This document shows, in pieces, positions 10,921 to 50,825 of a stretch of 64,000 nt of DNA. The DNA comes from Corticium candelabrum (Eukaryota > Porifera > Homoscleromorpha > Homosclerophorida > Plakinidae), in assembly GCF_963422355.1 (NCBI RefSeq), contig NC_085092.1, positions 3,523,971 to 3,587,970 on the forward strand. The letters are read 5' to 3'. How positions within the stretch are numbered: the stretch's first letter is position 1; each line of letters begins with the position of its first letter. The notes beneath the pieces were generated by a model that did not search any database, had not been told where the DNA came from, and saw nothing but the letters and a program-made list of their open reading frames with translations. The position numbers and the translations under genes were made by a program.

Positions 10921-11716
10921 GAGTCTGGGCACTTGGCCTGTCCCGACAAGGCATTACTGATTTTCTTTAGAAGTACATTGGCATTGCAACGTTGCAATTG
11001 AATGGCAATTCTTTGACGCCAATAGTCTTTAAACTCTGCCCTGTTTGATTTTCCAAAGTCATCCTTTGATTGTTTTTACAAATCATCTAAATAGGTCTCT
11101 GCCTTCTTGCCCCATCTTCTAAAATGTTCCAAGACTAGTGGAACCACTCTCACAGACAATCCACCAGGATGTTTTTCTTTCTCATAGCAAGGCAACTCCT
11201 GTCTTCCCTTCTAGCAGCGACTGTTCCCTTCATAGTGGCTGACGTTGGAAATATGTTCGAACTCCACGGATGAGCAAGTGCTATATCTAACTCTACGTTG
11301 GAATCAATACCAGTATCAAAAGCGGCAATGTCTGGGCGGCTGTCAGATGTAGCATATTTATCTTTTGGCTCTTTTTTGTGTTGATTTTTGATATCGTTTG
11401 GACACTCTGACCACACAGACATGATCGAGTCATGTGACCACACAGGACCATCCCTTGTTTTGCATGTAATCTGATGATATCCGCTTGAGTCACCAGTTGC
11501 TCGTCCACAGTCACACTTCTGAATATTATCACACAAAGGCAAGGAAAGTCCAAGTCTCAGGTAAGCCATCAACCGAAGTTCGGAGGGTTTAAGTGCAAGC
11601 TTCCCCGAAGTTGGAATAGCAGACAACCAAGAGCCTGCGCCTTTGCTTTGCTGAGAGCGAAATCTAGCGGCATCTCGAAATGAAGTTGCATTCTCTATTA
11701 AGCAAGTAGCTTCCAC
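10921..11716 (-). pseudogene. C-terminal fragment of a second non-LTR retroelement
   Basis: Read on the minus strand, 11,716 to 11,150 is open. It shows GAGSWLSAIPTS, RLGLSLPLC, a CxC zinc-binding pattern, and SRPDIAAFD followed by LDIALAHPW, resembling the RPD...D motif of a restriction-like endonuclease. After one frame change and one stop it continues to about 10,921 with VVPLVLEHFRRWG and a final IAIQLQRCNAN. The arrangement is the tail of a retroelement polyprotein of a family different from the one at 12.2-16.8 kb. It lies inside the intron of the myotubularin fragment. Confidence 0.6.
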
Positions 11717-11753
11717 TTTAGCATTTTCTTTTGAGAGCTTGTGTTGAAGCCTC

Positions 11754-11754
<1 letters not shown>

Positions 11755-11788
<34 letters not shown>

Positions 11789-11845
11789 CAGTTAGTTTGT
11801 CAGTTTGTCTGTCTGTCTCAGTTAGTTTGTCAGTTTGTCCATCTG
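11755..11845 (+). repeat. (TCTG)n simple repeat
   Basis: Tandem TCTG units with two nearly identical 37-bp sub-blocks (CTGTCTCAGTTAGTTTGTCAG) in a row. Confidence 0.85.
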
Positions 11846-12235
11846 TTTGTATTTGGATCTCACATCTAGGACTTTGTTGTAGGCACCAGAATTTAATTTG
11901 TTTATGTGGTGTATGTCTTTCAATTTGTGTTTTTGTGGTTAGCTTTTGCATACTCACATCTTACAAGTGGAAACGCTACCATTAAACACGAAAGGCTCGC
12001 CCTTGAAGATAACCTACAAAACATTCAGGCTATTCACATTCATTATGCTAAAGATTGTGAATGACAAGACAGCTATTATACTCTGGTGCACATCTCTAAA
12101 CCAAGTAAGTATTAAGCAGGATCAACAAAGATGCAAGATGTTGGTGTTTAGGGGCATAGATACATAGCTTACTCATGGAAATTTAGTTTATTTATTTATT
12201 ATTTTATATATTTATTTATTTATTTTGTCATGCTC

Positions 12236-13343
12236 AATCTGATCAGTCTGGTTTGTAATTAGGGTCCCTTGTAAGCACTTGAGGCAAACCCTGCGTTAGA
12301 GGTGCTTAGACCATCATGGCTGTCTGAACAGAAGACATGACTTTACGTAGGATCCGACTGGATCCAAGAAGCACTGTTTTCTGTAAGTACTGCATTTTGT
12401 GATGACCTGGAATAAGAATGAATGAATGAATGATATATTTCTGTTGCGCCTAAAAGTTACAGTTCTCTCTTGGGGCAAACATAAAAGCAACTAAGACATA
12501 AGACGTACAGCTAATTAACGGACTACAAAATATACTAGCTACAACAGACAGCACAAACTACAATATATCTGCACCATTCCTACATGCAACATTTTATCTA
12601 CAGTTAATATAAATAGACCTCTCACTAAATAATTAACTGACTGTCCTGCTCTTTGTAAATATTTAAGCTTCATGTCCTTAGCCCTTATCATAGCTTCTTG
12701 GAAACCATCCTTCAGTCAATCATGAATGGATTCATACTTTCTCATTCCAAGCCCGCATCTGACACCCTTTCGAAGTGCTTGATAACCATGTATGATACAT
12801 CAGATCTGTCATAATCTCAAAATGAGATGCAAATGCCAGTACCAGAAAAAGTTTTATGTCCACAATTTTCAACCATACTTTGTCACACACCATCAATTTG
12901 TCCCAGAATTGCATTCACTGCTCCAAAGAATTTTCTAATTCTGGCCTTCACCATATGTTGAGGTTGTAGCTGGTGTATTTTGTAATGTCCAGCCACTGTG
13001 CAATACCTGCGTCTACTGTGCCCAACCCTCCACACCAACCCTGCCACATGCGACTAACCTCTACTTGCAAGTCACTGTATTTTGTCATCTTCTCAGCCTG
13101 TTTCTTGGCGATGTTGCCAACAGGACAGTTGACATCAATAAGAAGACAAGAGTTTATTTTTTTCTTAAACAGATGTCAGGACGATTGGCGCTGATCTTCC
13201 TGCAGTAGGGATTGTTGTATACCACATCATAGTGATGTCGTCCGTCTCCAAAAGTGCAGTAGGATGATGCCGGTACCATCTGCTTTGTACTGGAACCCCA
13301 AAATGATGACAAATGTTCCAGTGGATAATGGAGGCCACTAACC
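12236..13343 (-). mobile_element. R4-like LINE, 3' fragment, split by an insertion
   Basis: Both sides of this fragment match the 3' part of the R4-like element that is best preserved at 42.2-46.1 kb. 12,236-12,415 covers the 3' UTR and the end of the frame, and 12,980-13,343 covers the endonuclease part. It is more diverged than the copies to its right. The middle is foreign sequence (next entry), so the order of insertion is clear: this copy first, the other element into it. Confidence 0.65.
12416..12979 (-). mobile_element. LINE fragment of jockey/CR1/L2 kind nested in the R4-like copy
   Basis: The segment interrupts the R4-like fragment. On the minus strand it shows the NAILGQ-like stretch and a following helix (KLFLVLAFASHFEI) that resemble the region just after the RT domain in jockey/CR1/L2-type elements. 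Its 3' end carries a short (ATTC)n tail (12,416-12,432 on the plus strand), a known tail style of such LINEs. It is heavily mutated. Confidence 0.45.
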
Positions 13344-13414
13344 ACTATGTGTCGGTATGCTCATCCATGATGGGCAAGTGGGGTCTCTACCCCATCTGGG
13401 AGCCCACCAACCCG
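13344..13414 (-). mobile_element. SINE 3' fragment
   Basis: About 70 bp match the 3' end of the SINE described at 13,877, from GTCGGTATGC to CAACCCGGC. An ATT run follows on the right. The tRNA-like head is missing. Confidence 0.55.
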
Positions 13415-13424
13415 GCGTATTATT

Positions 13425-13807
13425 ATTGTAGTGCTCAACCAGACACAAGTACCGGAAGCAAACCCTGCTTCAGAAGTACTTAGACCATCACGGCTGTCTA
13501 GAAAGAAGACATGACTTTACGAAGGATCCGAGTAGACCCCAGAAGCACTGTTTTCTGTAAGTGCTGCAGGTTGTGATGACCTGGAATAATGTCCAGCCAC
13601 CGTGCAATATCTGCATGCACTGTGCCCAAAGCTTCCAAGACCATCGGAACCACCAGTGTTCCATAATGCCACATGTGGCTTATCTCCACTCACAAGTCAT
13701 TGTACTTCGCCAACTTCTCATCATGTTTCTTGCCATTGTTGCCGTCAGCAAGACAGCTAATATCAATAAGAAGTCAAGTGTTTGTCCTCTTATTTCTGAG
13801 GCAGATG
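13425..13807 (-). mobile_element. R4-like LINE 3' fragment (383 bp)
   Basis: This is a 5'-truncated copy. It has the same 3' UTR and endonuclease C-terminus as 14,300-15,954 and ends at the right against ATTATTATG. A stop-free stretch (13,498-13,689 minus) is the end of the endonuclease frame. Confidence 0.7.
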
Positions 13808-13812
13808 TTATT

Positions 13813-13875
13813 ATTATGTTGTGCTCAACCAGATCAGTCTGGTTTGTAAATCTATTACAAGTACCAGAAGCAACT
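13813..13875 (-). mobile_element. R4-like LINE, extreme 3' end (63 bp)
   Basis: Only the last part of the 3' UTR (TGCTCAACCAGATCAGTCTGG and following) is present. It is directly abutted by a SINE. Confidence 0.6.
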
Positions 13876-13876
13876 A

Positions 13877-14292
13877 TGTGTGTCGTTATGCCCCTCCATA
13901 ATGGGCAAGTGGGGTCTTTACTCCATCTGGGCACCCACCAACCCGACAGGTGAGCCCAGCAGGGTACACGTTTCTGTGTAGTCCAGACGGTGATCAATGA
14001 CTAGCCAATTCGATATAGATTGCAGGCATTACGGTGACCGTGAACTCATAACAGCATGCCTAGTGGATATCAATGACCACCAGGAAGCGCTGAACATCAT
14101 CCTCAATGGACCTTTCGCCAGACTACAGAAACTCCCCAACGACTGAAATGAATCATAGTCTCATGAACAAAGCTAGAGAAACATCAGAAAGAAAGACAGA
14201 CAAGTTTCATAATTTATTGTCGTCACTGGGGTTTGAACCCCAAACCATGGAGCGGTAGCTATTGTCGCTAACCACTAAACCACGGCTGTGAC
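13877..14292 (-). mobile_element. tRNA-derived SINE, full length
   Basis: On the minus strand the element opens with a tRNA-like head: an A-box-like TGGCTTAGTGGTTAGCG and a B-box-like GGTTCAAACCCC (this copy reads them at about 14,220-14,285 with small changes). These are internal RNA polymerase III promoter boxes. The body follows, and the 3' end is CGACACA plus an ATT/AAT tail. Near-identical copies lie at 46.2, 46.6 and 46.9 kb. Confidence 0.75.
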
Positions 14293-14299
14293 TATAAAG

Positions 14300-15954
14300 T
14301 GTTGTGCTCAACCAGATCAGTCTGGTTTGTAAAGTCTATTACGAGTACCGGAAGCAAACCCACCTTCAGAAGTACTTAGACCATCATGGCTGTCTAGAAA
14401 GAAGACATGACTTTACGAAGGATCCGAGTAGATCCCAAAAGCACTGTTTTCTGTAAGTGCTGCAGGTTGTGATGACCTGGAATAATGTCCAGCCACCGTG
14501 TAATACCTGCGTGCACTGTGCCCAAAGCTCCCAAGACCACTGGAACCACCAGTGTGCAAAAATGCCACATGCGGCTTATCTCCACTCGCAAGTCGCTGTA
14601 CTTCACCAACTTCTTAGTATGTTTCTTGCCAATGTTGCCATCAGCAGGACAGCTGATATCAATAAGAAGACAAGTGTTTGTCTTCCTATTTCTGAGACAG
14701 ATGTCTGGACAATTGGCTTTGATCTTCTTGGCAGTGGGGATGGTGGTATCCCACATCATAGTAATGTCATCTGTCTCCACAAGCCTATCAGGATGATGCC
14801 TGTACCATTTGCTCTTCACTGGAACCCCAAAATGGCGACAAACATTCCAGTGAATGATGGAGGCCACCTGCTTGTGTTGATCAGTGTAGTCCTCGGTGCC
14901 AAAGCACTACAGCCTGTCACAATGTGGTCGACTGTTTCCAGGCGTACACTGCACATGCGGCAAGTGGGACTGACATCACGATGTAGAATCTTGTGCTCAT
15001 AGTACCAAGTCCAAAGAGCTTGGTCTTGAACAGCAACAACCAGTCCCTCAGTTGCAGCAAGAAGATCTTTGCTGCCTTTAGCTATACGTAGGTCTCTTTC
15101 ATGTCCACAGGTGGTTGCTCAGTGAGACGGCAATACTGCCCGTGCAGACGTTTCTTGCTCTAGGATCACACACGAAGAGAACTGCAACACGTACGGTAAT
15201 GTCTCACATCTGGTTTTAGGTGCTTGCTCGAAGCCACCTTCAACCAAGATGGATTCATTCTTGTGTAAGCTCTGTGACTTGTCGTTCGAAGCAAGACTCC
15301 TCCGCACCTGTGCAGTAAAGCAACAAGCCATGCGCTTGATTGAGTGTGAAGATTTTTTGGAGTCACATTCCCGTATCATCTGTATTAAAGGATCAGAACT
15401 GTCAGCAAGGTAACAGTTCAGCCTCACAATACAAGATTGATATGTCGACTTAATCTTTTTAACCCCCTACCCCATCACTGCAAGGAGCGTACAGTTGGTC
15501 AACGTCTGCAGAAGGATGGTGGACACCGTGCATAGAGAGGAGCTTTCTGATTCGTCAATTGAGCTGCTGCAGGTCCATGCACCCCCAATGAATGATGCCA
15601 AAACTGTAAGTGAGAATCGGTAGTGCGAACCCATTGATGGCTAGAATCTTGTTCCGACTATACAGCTCAGTCTGGAGAACCGCCTTCACTCTGTGGAAGT
15701 ACTCATGATGGAGTCTCTCCCGCATCATGCTGTGCTGAATACCATTACTCTTATCTGCACCTAAGTATTTGTAGACTTGACCCGGTTCCGGACAGTTGAT
15801 GGTCTTCGTTTTTCCTATCGTCATTCCAGAGTTGTGTCCAGATAGCCTACCATTGACAAAGTGTGCAACAGCACATTTATCCAGACCAAACTTCATCTGG
15901 ATGTCATCAGAGAAGGTATACGCACCGTGTGCAACAACCCATCCAACTGATCAG
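14300..15954 (-). mobile_element. R4-like LINE, 3' 1.65 kb
   Basis: This 5'-truncated copy carries the end of the RT domain (15,555-15,896 minus: MKFGLDKC, NGFALPILTY), the zinc-finger region and the restriction-like endonuclease (14,394-14,867 minus: NCPDICL, LIDISCPAD, VVPVVLGALG). Frame changes break the polyprotein. The right (5') end stops at (TTA)n. Confidence 0.75.
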
Positions 15955-15967
15955 AGTTATTATTATT

Positions 15968-16768
15968 ATGTGTGTCGTGCTCAACCAGATCAGTCTGGTT
16001 TGTAAAGTCTATTACAAGTACCGGCAGCAAACCCTGCTTCAGAAGTACTTAGACCATCATGGCTGTCTAGAAAGAAGACATGACTTTACGAAGGATCCGA
16101 GTAGATCCCAGAAGCACTGTTTTCTGTAAGTGCTGCAGGTTGTGATGACCTGGAAAAATGTCCAGCCACCGTGCAATACCTGCGTGCACTGTGCCCAAAG
16201 CTCCCATGACCACCGGAACCACCAGTGTTCGACAATGCCACATGCGGCTTATCTCCACTCGCAAATCACTGTACTTCCCCAACTTCTCAGCCTGTTTCTT
16301 GCCAATGTTGCCATCAGCAGGACAGCTGATATCAAAATAAAGACAAGTGTTTGTCTTCCTATTTCTGAGACAGATGTCTGGACGATTGGCTCTGATCTTC
16401 CTTGCAGTGGGGATGATGGTATCCCACATCATAGTAATGTCATCCGTCTCCACAAGCCTATCAGGATGATGCCTGTACCATCTGCTCTCCACTGGAACCC
16501 CAAATGGCGACAAACATCCCAGTGAATAATTGAGGCCACCTGATTGTGTCGATCAGTGTAGTTCGTTGGTGCCAAAGCACTACAGCCTGCCACAATGTGG
16601 TCGACTGTTTCCAGGCGTACACTGCTCATGCGGCAAGTGGGACTGACATCACGATGTAGAATCTTGTGCTCATAGTACCAAGTCTGAAGAGCTTGGTCTT
16701 GAGCAGCAACAACCAGTCCCTCAGTTGCAGCAGGAAGATTTGTCGCCTTTAGCCATCCGTAGGTCTCT
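15968..16768 (-). mobile_element. R4-like LINE, 3' 0.8 kb
   Basis: The copy covers the zinc finger and endonuclease (16,067-16,513 minus: RPDICLRNRK, FDISCPAD, VVPVVMGALG). Its 5' end is truncated directly against a pure (ATT)n run at 16,769. The left end abuts GTGTCG preceded by ATTATTATT. Confidence 0.75.
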
Positions 16769-16791
16769 TTTATTATTATTATTATTATTAC
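16769..16791 (+). repeat. (ATT)n microsatellite at LINE border
   Basis: Seven ATT units at the 5' border of a LINE copy, consistent with insertion into an existing (TAA)n tract. Confidence 0.85.
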
Positions 16792-18180
16792 TGTTGTTTT
16801 TATATGTAATTTGCTTTCTTGTATTGTAGTGCATGAACAAGTAGGGTACAGTTAGCTACAAGTATGAAATTGGAAATTGTGGCATCTCGTTGTAGTTTAA
16901 TAGAGTTGCATTTGGAGAGTGGAAACATCTGGTGTACTTTTAGGCCGCAACATGAAGTCTGGGATGAGCACAGGCGTAATTCTTGTGGGCTAGGAGATCA
17001 CAACTGCCTCTCTCAACTTAGGAGCATAATGACTACCATGGGCTTTGACTGGGGATGGTAGTGGCCACTGGTTGTGAGTTGACCATCAGCTGCAGAGGTT
17101 CCAGGAATCCTGTTAGGACATAGGGCACTGGCTAAAACCTCGGTTTTAGTGTCACAGTGCTCTTGCGTGTACCTGGCTTGGCTCCAGGAGGTTAGTAATA
17201 TTTTTAGTGTTGGCAGAGTTTTCCTTAGTAGCAAACAGGAGCCCTGTCCTATAATTGGAGGCGTGATATCTTATGTTAATGGTATCTTTTGACGTTTAGC
17301 GACTTTGAAAAGAGAGACTACACCAACTGTCTGTTTCATGTTTTTTAGTTTGTTGTCTCTTTGATAGTTTGTTAGGGTTAGTGTTAGGGTTGATTGTTAA
17401 TTGTTTCTGTTTGTTGTTAGTTCTTTTCATTTGTTTGGTTACTGCATAGTCTATCTCTGTCGCTTTCTGTTTCCTTGTCTAGTATCTTCTAACTTCATTG
17501 TCAAACTCTCACTTTGGTTTAGTCAAAATTTATAGCACGCAACATGTTGCTTATTGGGATGGAAGACATTCTGCATATTGTTAAAACTCTTGCTCTAAGT
17601 CACAGACACAGGAAACAGACACAGACACATAACACAGTGTGGGTAGTGGTAGTGTTTAGTATGTAGTGGGATGACAGAGCATCCGGAACTGCAATCAATA
17701 TTGCATCTGGGGCGAGGCTAGTATCCAGGAGAGTTACCCATAACAGTGTCTTGTTTGCGCATGCGCGTTTGCTAAATGTGTTAGCTTTCTCAGCTCAGAC
17801 TGTAAGCCAGACGTAGACGGGTTGTATGAGATAGTGTGGCTTGCTGAAATTGGCCGTTGTAGAATTGAATAAGCGAGGACGTCTGCAAAGGTCTGTGTAC
17901 GATCTAAGATTGACACAAACTGCAAATGTGAGAGAGATCGATTGCGAGCATGCATGCAATCAGCCACAGCTAGATGAAAAAAATATTACTTCAACGTTCT
18001 AATTAGATGAATTTCTGAAACAGTGGTTGGTGGTGTTTGTGTCTACCTATAGGTCTTTGTGATTTAATAGCTTTATCATTCATCGAGCATAATTTTTATC
18101 AATTTTGCATGCTTCAATTACTTGTGCAATTGCACTTCTGTACATATACAGTTCAAATGTCTCTTGCATGAAAACACTGC
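16792..18180. other. Intergenic, no gene seen; NRF1-like site at 17,754
   Basis: No convincing coding sequence. TTTGCGCATGCGCG at 17,754-17,767 contains an NRF1-like core and could mark a start region for the exon-like pieces that follow, or for something on the other strand. Confidence 0.35.
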
Positions 18181-18585
18181 TGAGATTGTATGTTGTTTCC
18201 AGACTCCAGATGGATGTGATTTATGTTTTGGTAGCAATGAAACTCTCCCACTGGATATATCCACTCTCATATGGAGGTGAGTACATGAGCTCTAGACAAC
18301 AACTACATCAATCTCACTTAAATTGATCTCACTAGGTACGATAAATAGTAAGTTACGTGAAATGTATATACAACTGAAGTCTGGCACTGATACAGTCACC
18401 TGATGATAAGATCCATGACTGACTGATGAGATACCATGCACTGAGTATTAAGAAATTGTGGCCTCATCAGCTAAAACATTGTCTCATATGCAAGACAAAT
18501 GGAGAAATTATATTGACTTTAGTGAAAATAAAGGTGGGTTGGACATTGGATGCTCTTTGTGTGTGTGTGATGTCAATTAATTTAG

Positions 18586-18694
18586 GTCAATTGCATACAG
18601 TTGGTTAAAGGAGCACTGTCCAGATTATGAGCATACTTGTAGACATGCCCTTAGTGCACGAGATAGACTGGAAGGGGAGGCTGTGAGTCAATAG
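18586..18694 (+). pseudogene. Exon-like piece of unknown gene
   Basis: After the acceptor TTTAG, the frame reads SIAYSWLKEHCPDYEHTCRH and runs on through SARDRLEGEAVSQ to a stop TAG. The composition is protein-like. A possible preceding exon (about 18,450-18,530, HMQDKWRNYIDFSENK) ends in a phase that does not fit. I do not recognise the protein. Confidence 0.3.
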
Positions 18695-19207
18695 GTAGAC
18701 TGCCGTGTGTTCTGATCGGCAGTACAGTTTACGGAATCTTAATGTGTAGATATGCGGATTGTACCATTACTCTAGCTAGTGTTAGATGTAGTCATTACGT
18801 AGAAAAGGTCTACCATAATTGTAGCTTAGGCGCGACGAATGTGTAAGGATTGAACCATGCACATTCAATGTGGGAGCATAGGCTTACTACAGCTTCTGCC
18901 TGAAAGCATTGTCACAGTCCTTGCAGTGTTCCTCTAATCTCTTGGTGATCGAACGCGTGATAATGAGCAAGTAAACCTGCCTGCTGGAGTACTGCCACAG
19001 ACCATTATTTACAATTAATATCTCTAACTGGTGATCGAAACACAGTCAGTTGTGTAAGGTGCCAAATGGTGTTGTTTTCATGTCCGTCTGTTTGTCTGTC
19101 TGTGTGTGTATCTGTCTGTATGAATTTATGGATGTATGTTTGTCTGTCTGTCTTTTTTTATTCATTTGCTTACCATTTGGATCTTTGCTGTCTGTTGCTC
19201 ATTGTAG

Positions 19208-19489
19208 GATGTGGCAGACAAAATGAAGCTGCATGGCAGAGGATCTTATTAGAAAACAGTGGCATTTACTGGTAGTAAAAATTGGATGCACATGATGATG
19301 TTGCCAATCATTTATTTATATGAACAAAAGATAATATCATCTGGTGAGATGGGAAATATTAATGACACTGATGATCTTTGCGAAAAGAGGAGAACTTTAC
19401 TGAAGTTGATTATGAAACATCCGTGGGTTGACGGAGTACAATTTGCAAAGATACTTTCAGGTAGCGAAGTCATTCGTGAAGTTGGATGA
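19208..19489 (+). pseudogene. Death-fold-like (CARD-like) exon, with stop
   Basis: The frame begins DVADKMKLHGRGSY and then hits TAG at about 19,250. It continues with LPIIYLYEQKIISSGEM, EKRRTLLKLIMKHP and VQFAKILSG. The pattern of a helix ending in I-I-S, then R..LL..I...P, then F..IL resembles a CARD or related death-fold domain. The in-frame stop and the lack of connecting exons argue for a pseudogene, or that I have the wrong junctions. Confidence 0.35.
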
Positions 19490-19716
19490 ATGCTGCTACA
19501 CAATGCATGCAGGTGGGTTAAATTGCTTGTTTGTACAAGGAATTTTGTAGCACATTTGTCTAGTGGCTTCCTCATTTTCTTCACAGCCTCTCATGTGCAC
19601 AAGATGAGTGGAGAGTGATGATATTGTATCTCTTTGCTCTTTGTGTGCGAAGTGGAGGGCTGTGAAAAAAGTAGGGCTTGCATATTGTTAGTTGAGCGTT
19701 TGCATTTGTAGGGTAG

Positions 19717-19881
19717 GAAACGGTTGGAAGTCCAGAATCTGTTGATGACTCGTCACTACTGTCTGACCTGCACAGTATGGTTCAGTCGGCCGTCGACTGT
19801 CGGCAGGAACAACAATTCAAACTGATAGTGGACATGATTAGGGAGATACTTGATTGTCTGACCGACAAGCTTGAGTCTTAG
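19717..19881 (+). CDS. Possible terminal exon (54 residues) of unknown gene
   Basis: After the acceptor GGGTAG there is an open frame of 54 codons ending in TAG. It begins ETVGSPESVDDSSLL and continues as an amphipathic helix (QFKLIVDMIREILDCL). It lies 230 bp after the death-fold-like exon on the same strand, so both may belong to one small gene or relic. No domain is recognised. Confidence 0.35.
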   Translation, partial: ETVGSPESVDDSSLLSDLHSMVQSAVDCRQEQQFKLIVDMIREILDCLTDKLES

Positions 19882-20216
19882 CCTGGTTATTGATATCAAT
19901 TAGTGGTGAAAATGTTAGGTTGACAATGTATTTGTTGTTATAGAATAGGAAATTTTATGAGATTAGTGCAAACACTGTGGCTTGTTTGCAGTCACTCGTA
20001 ACTGATTTTTATTGTTTTTATAGAAAAGCCGATCTCATTTATTTGTATGTTTTAGAATTTGGCATGCAGATCGGTTATTATGTGTGCATGAGTTAGTCAT
20101 CAGAGTCATGTTTTCTCATGATGAAAGATAAGCAGACGATATTCACATGGAGATTGAGCAACCGCATGTGGCAGTGCAGCAACAGCAACAGTAAATAAAT
20201 GGACAGACAAACATAC

Positions 20217-20275
20217 ATACAGCCAAGTAGACAGACAGATAGACAGACAGATAGACAGACAGACAGACAGACATG
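20217..20275 (-). repeat. (TCTG)n simple repeat upstream of kinase gene
   Basis: CAGACAGATAGACAGA-type units on the plus strand. It lies about 350 bp before the start codon at 20,626. Confidence 0.85.
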
Positions 20276-20625
20276 TTGTAGTTGGACAGACAGGCAAACA
20301 GACATGTTTGCAAAAACATATTTACACAATCGACAGAGCTAATCAGCCTGGCATGTCTTGCGACAAGATAGACCTCATACAATGACAATGGACGAAAATT
20401 GCCAAATTTTTGTGTTCTTTGATGCAGTAGGCACGAGCAGCCACAATTGCAACAATCAAACGTCAAACGATAAATTAAATACATTGCGGTATAAAATGCA
20501 TCTAAAAATACAACTAGTTGATATAACCACTTTTACACATTGTGAAGTCACGCGACATGAATGACTAAATTCAGCACTCCTTTCATTTATACGCATGCCT
20601 ATTTGAGTTACTGTCTGTCAACAAA

Positions 20626-49364
<28,739 letters not shown>

Positions 49365-49611
49365 TGTTGACATGTCATCGAACCATGTGGTTGTTTTATG
49401 TTTTTACTTGATATCATTTCTGTGTTTGTAGAAAAGATTTCCTTAGCACTAGCAATGACCTTAGCTCTGGTTTTGCACGTTGTATTCTCGAATTGACCAG
49501 ACAATGTCGAAGTAGCATTTTTCAGTATTGATATTGTTAATTGGAAGGTTTGATGTATACACTTTGTCTACTGCACTTATGATCTGTTGTTCAAATTGAC
49601 TTATGCTGTGT

Positions 49612-49692
49612 TTAATAAAACGTGTTTTGCATTTCCTTTGTAAAACAGATCTAAGACTATACTGCACTAAATTTAGAAATAGAGTAATAAAG
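49612..49692 (+). terminator. Polyadenylation signals for kinase gene
   Basis: AATAAA occurs within TTTAATAAAACG (about 49,613) and GAGTAATAAAGCG (about 49,686), 250-325 bp after the stop codon. Confidence 0.5.
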
Positions 49693-50825
49693 CGTACGGT
49701 GTTTAGCTAGACTGCTAGCTAGTGCAACTGTGGTTTTCTATTAAACGTTACGAATTTTTTGAACTCTGTCTGAATTTAATTAACTACATGAAACTCGTAT
49801 ACTGCAAACTTTACTGTTTGATAATGAGATGTATTGCTCTGGGCGTACGAACCTAATGAGACACGGTGTCTGGACTGGTGGGAGTCTGTGTGGTTTGCCT
49901 ACACATTGAGCAGCCAAGCGACACTGGGCATCACAACTCACAACTTGAAAAGCAACAATAGCAAAGTTAGTTTGAAATAACTTGTTCTCAAGATATTTCA
50001 AACTCAGCGTCTGCTTTGAAGTCGTTTGTGGCTAATCATACTTTCAAAGTAGTTAATTTGGTCTCCATAAATGTTGTTGTGAAGCTGATCCGCTACTGTA
50101 GAAAACAACCTTGTCTACAGGTTTTTACTTATTTCTAAAACAAAGGCATAAGAAAGTCTGCAAACAAAAAGACTAAAAATCTTCAAACATCTGGTTTTAT
50201 TGCATGTTGACACCACAGGAATTACCATCTCATTCTACAGCAATACTACATTGCAAACTGGTGTAGTTTTGCATATTCATATGGATAAACAAACGTACAA
50301 ACGTTGAAGAAGCATGTCTTAACAAGATGAACTATCAGAGAAAATAGATACACATACCATGCGTGGGATTCGTTTTTAGTTTCGCGAGACTTCCAAACAT
50401 AGAAAGTTTCACTAGGACACATCTTTGTTTATTGCCTAGTTGTGATCCACAGAGTTTGTTTGGACAACATAATGAGGCTATCTATCTATTGCATCTGGTG
50501 TCTAAAGCAAAAGTATCTGACTACTGTATCTGCACATCTTATAATAACAAAACTGTAACGTATATAGAAATTACCTTGAGACAACTAACTAATTGTAGAA
50601 AGAAAATTGAAGACACAAGAAGCAACTTTCACTAGCTGTTCCACATCCACCCATTCCGTCTACTGACACTCTTTACAAGCCAACAGACGAAAGACCAGAC
50701 TACGTACTGCATGTATCTGCAAATGAAATAATCCATCCAAATTCCTTCATCATTGAGTGCATGAATAATGTACATATAATTGCTGCTGCACTGTAAATCA
50801 CTCCAGTTTTCACAGAAATTCAATA
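49693..50825. other. Intergenic; presumed 3' region of minus-strand gene
   Basis: No gene seen. TTTATT on the plus strand near 50,427 would read AATAAA on the minus strand, a possible polyadenylation signal about 400 bp after the stop of the CSTPP1-like gene. Confidence 0.35.

Larger units (their letters stand above)
10331..12104 (+). pseudogene. Myotubularin-related PH-GRAM exons (partial gene)
   Basis: Two exons encode most of a PH-GRAM domain of the MTMR6/7/8 type. The first (10,331-10,439) has KGSLYVTPTHLIFHN and ends RETW at the donor GTAAGG. The second (11,943-12,104) starts LLHTHILQVETLPL and contains KGSPLKITYKTFR and FTFI. The junction TGG|CTT joins in frame and gives the family pattern ETW-hLHtHI-xxVExLPL. 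PH-GRAM domains bind phosphoinositides and place the lipid phosphatase on membranes. The phosphatase domain is not found downstream; the next 4.6 kb is retroelement debris. The start of the first exon reads better in another frame, suggesting a shift. This is a truncated gene, or one with very distant remaining exons. Confidence 0.6.

Noticed and set aside
13877..14292. tRNA gene call
   Set aside because: The tRNA-like head lacks a complete cloverleaf and is followed by a repeated body in several copies; it is a SINE.
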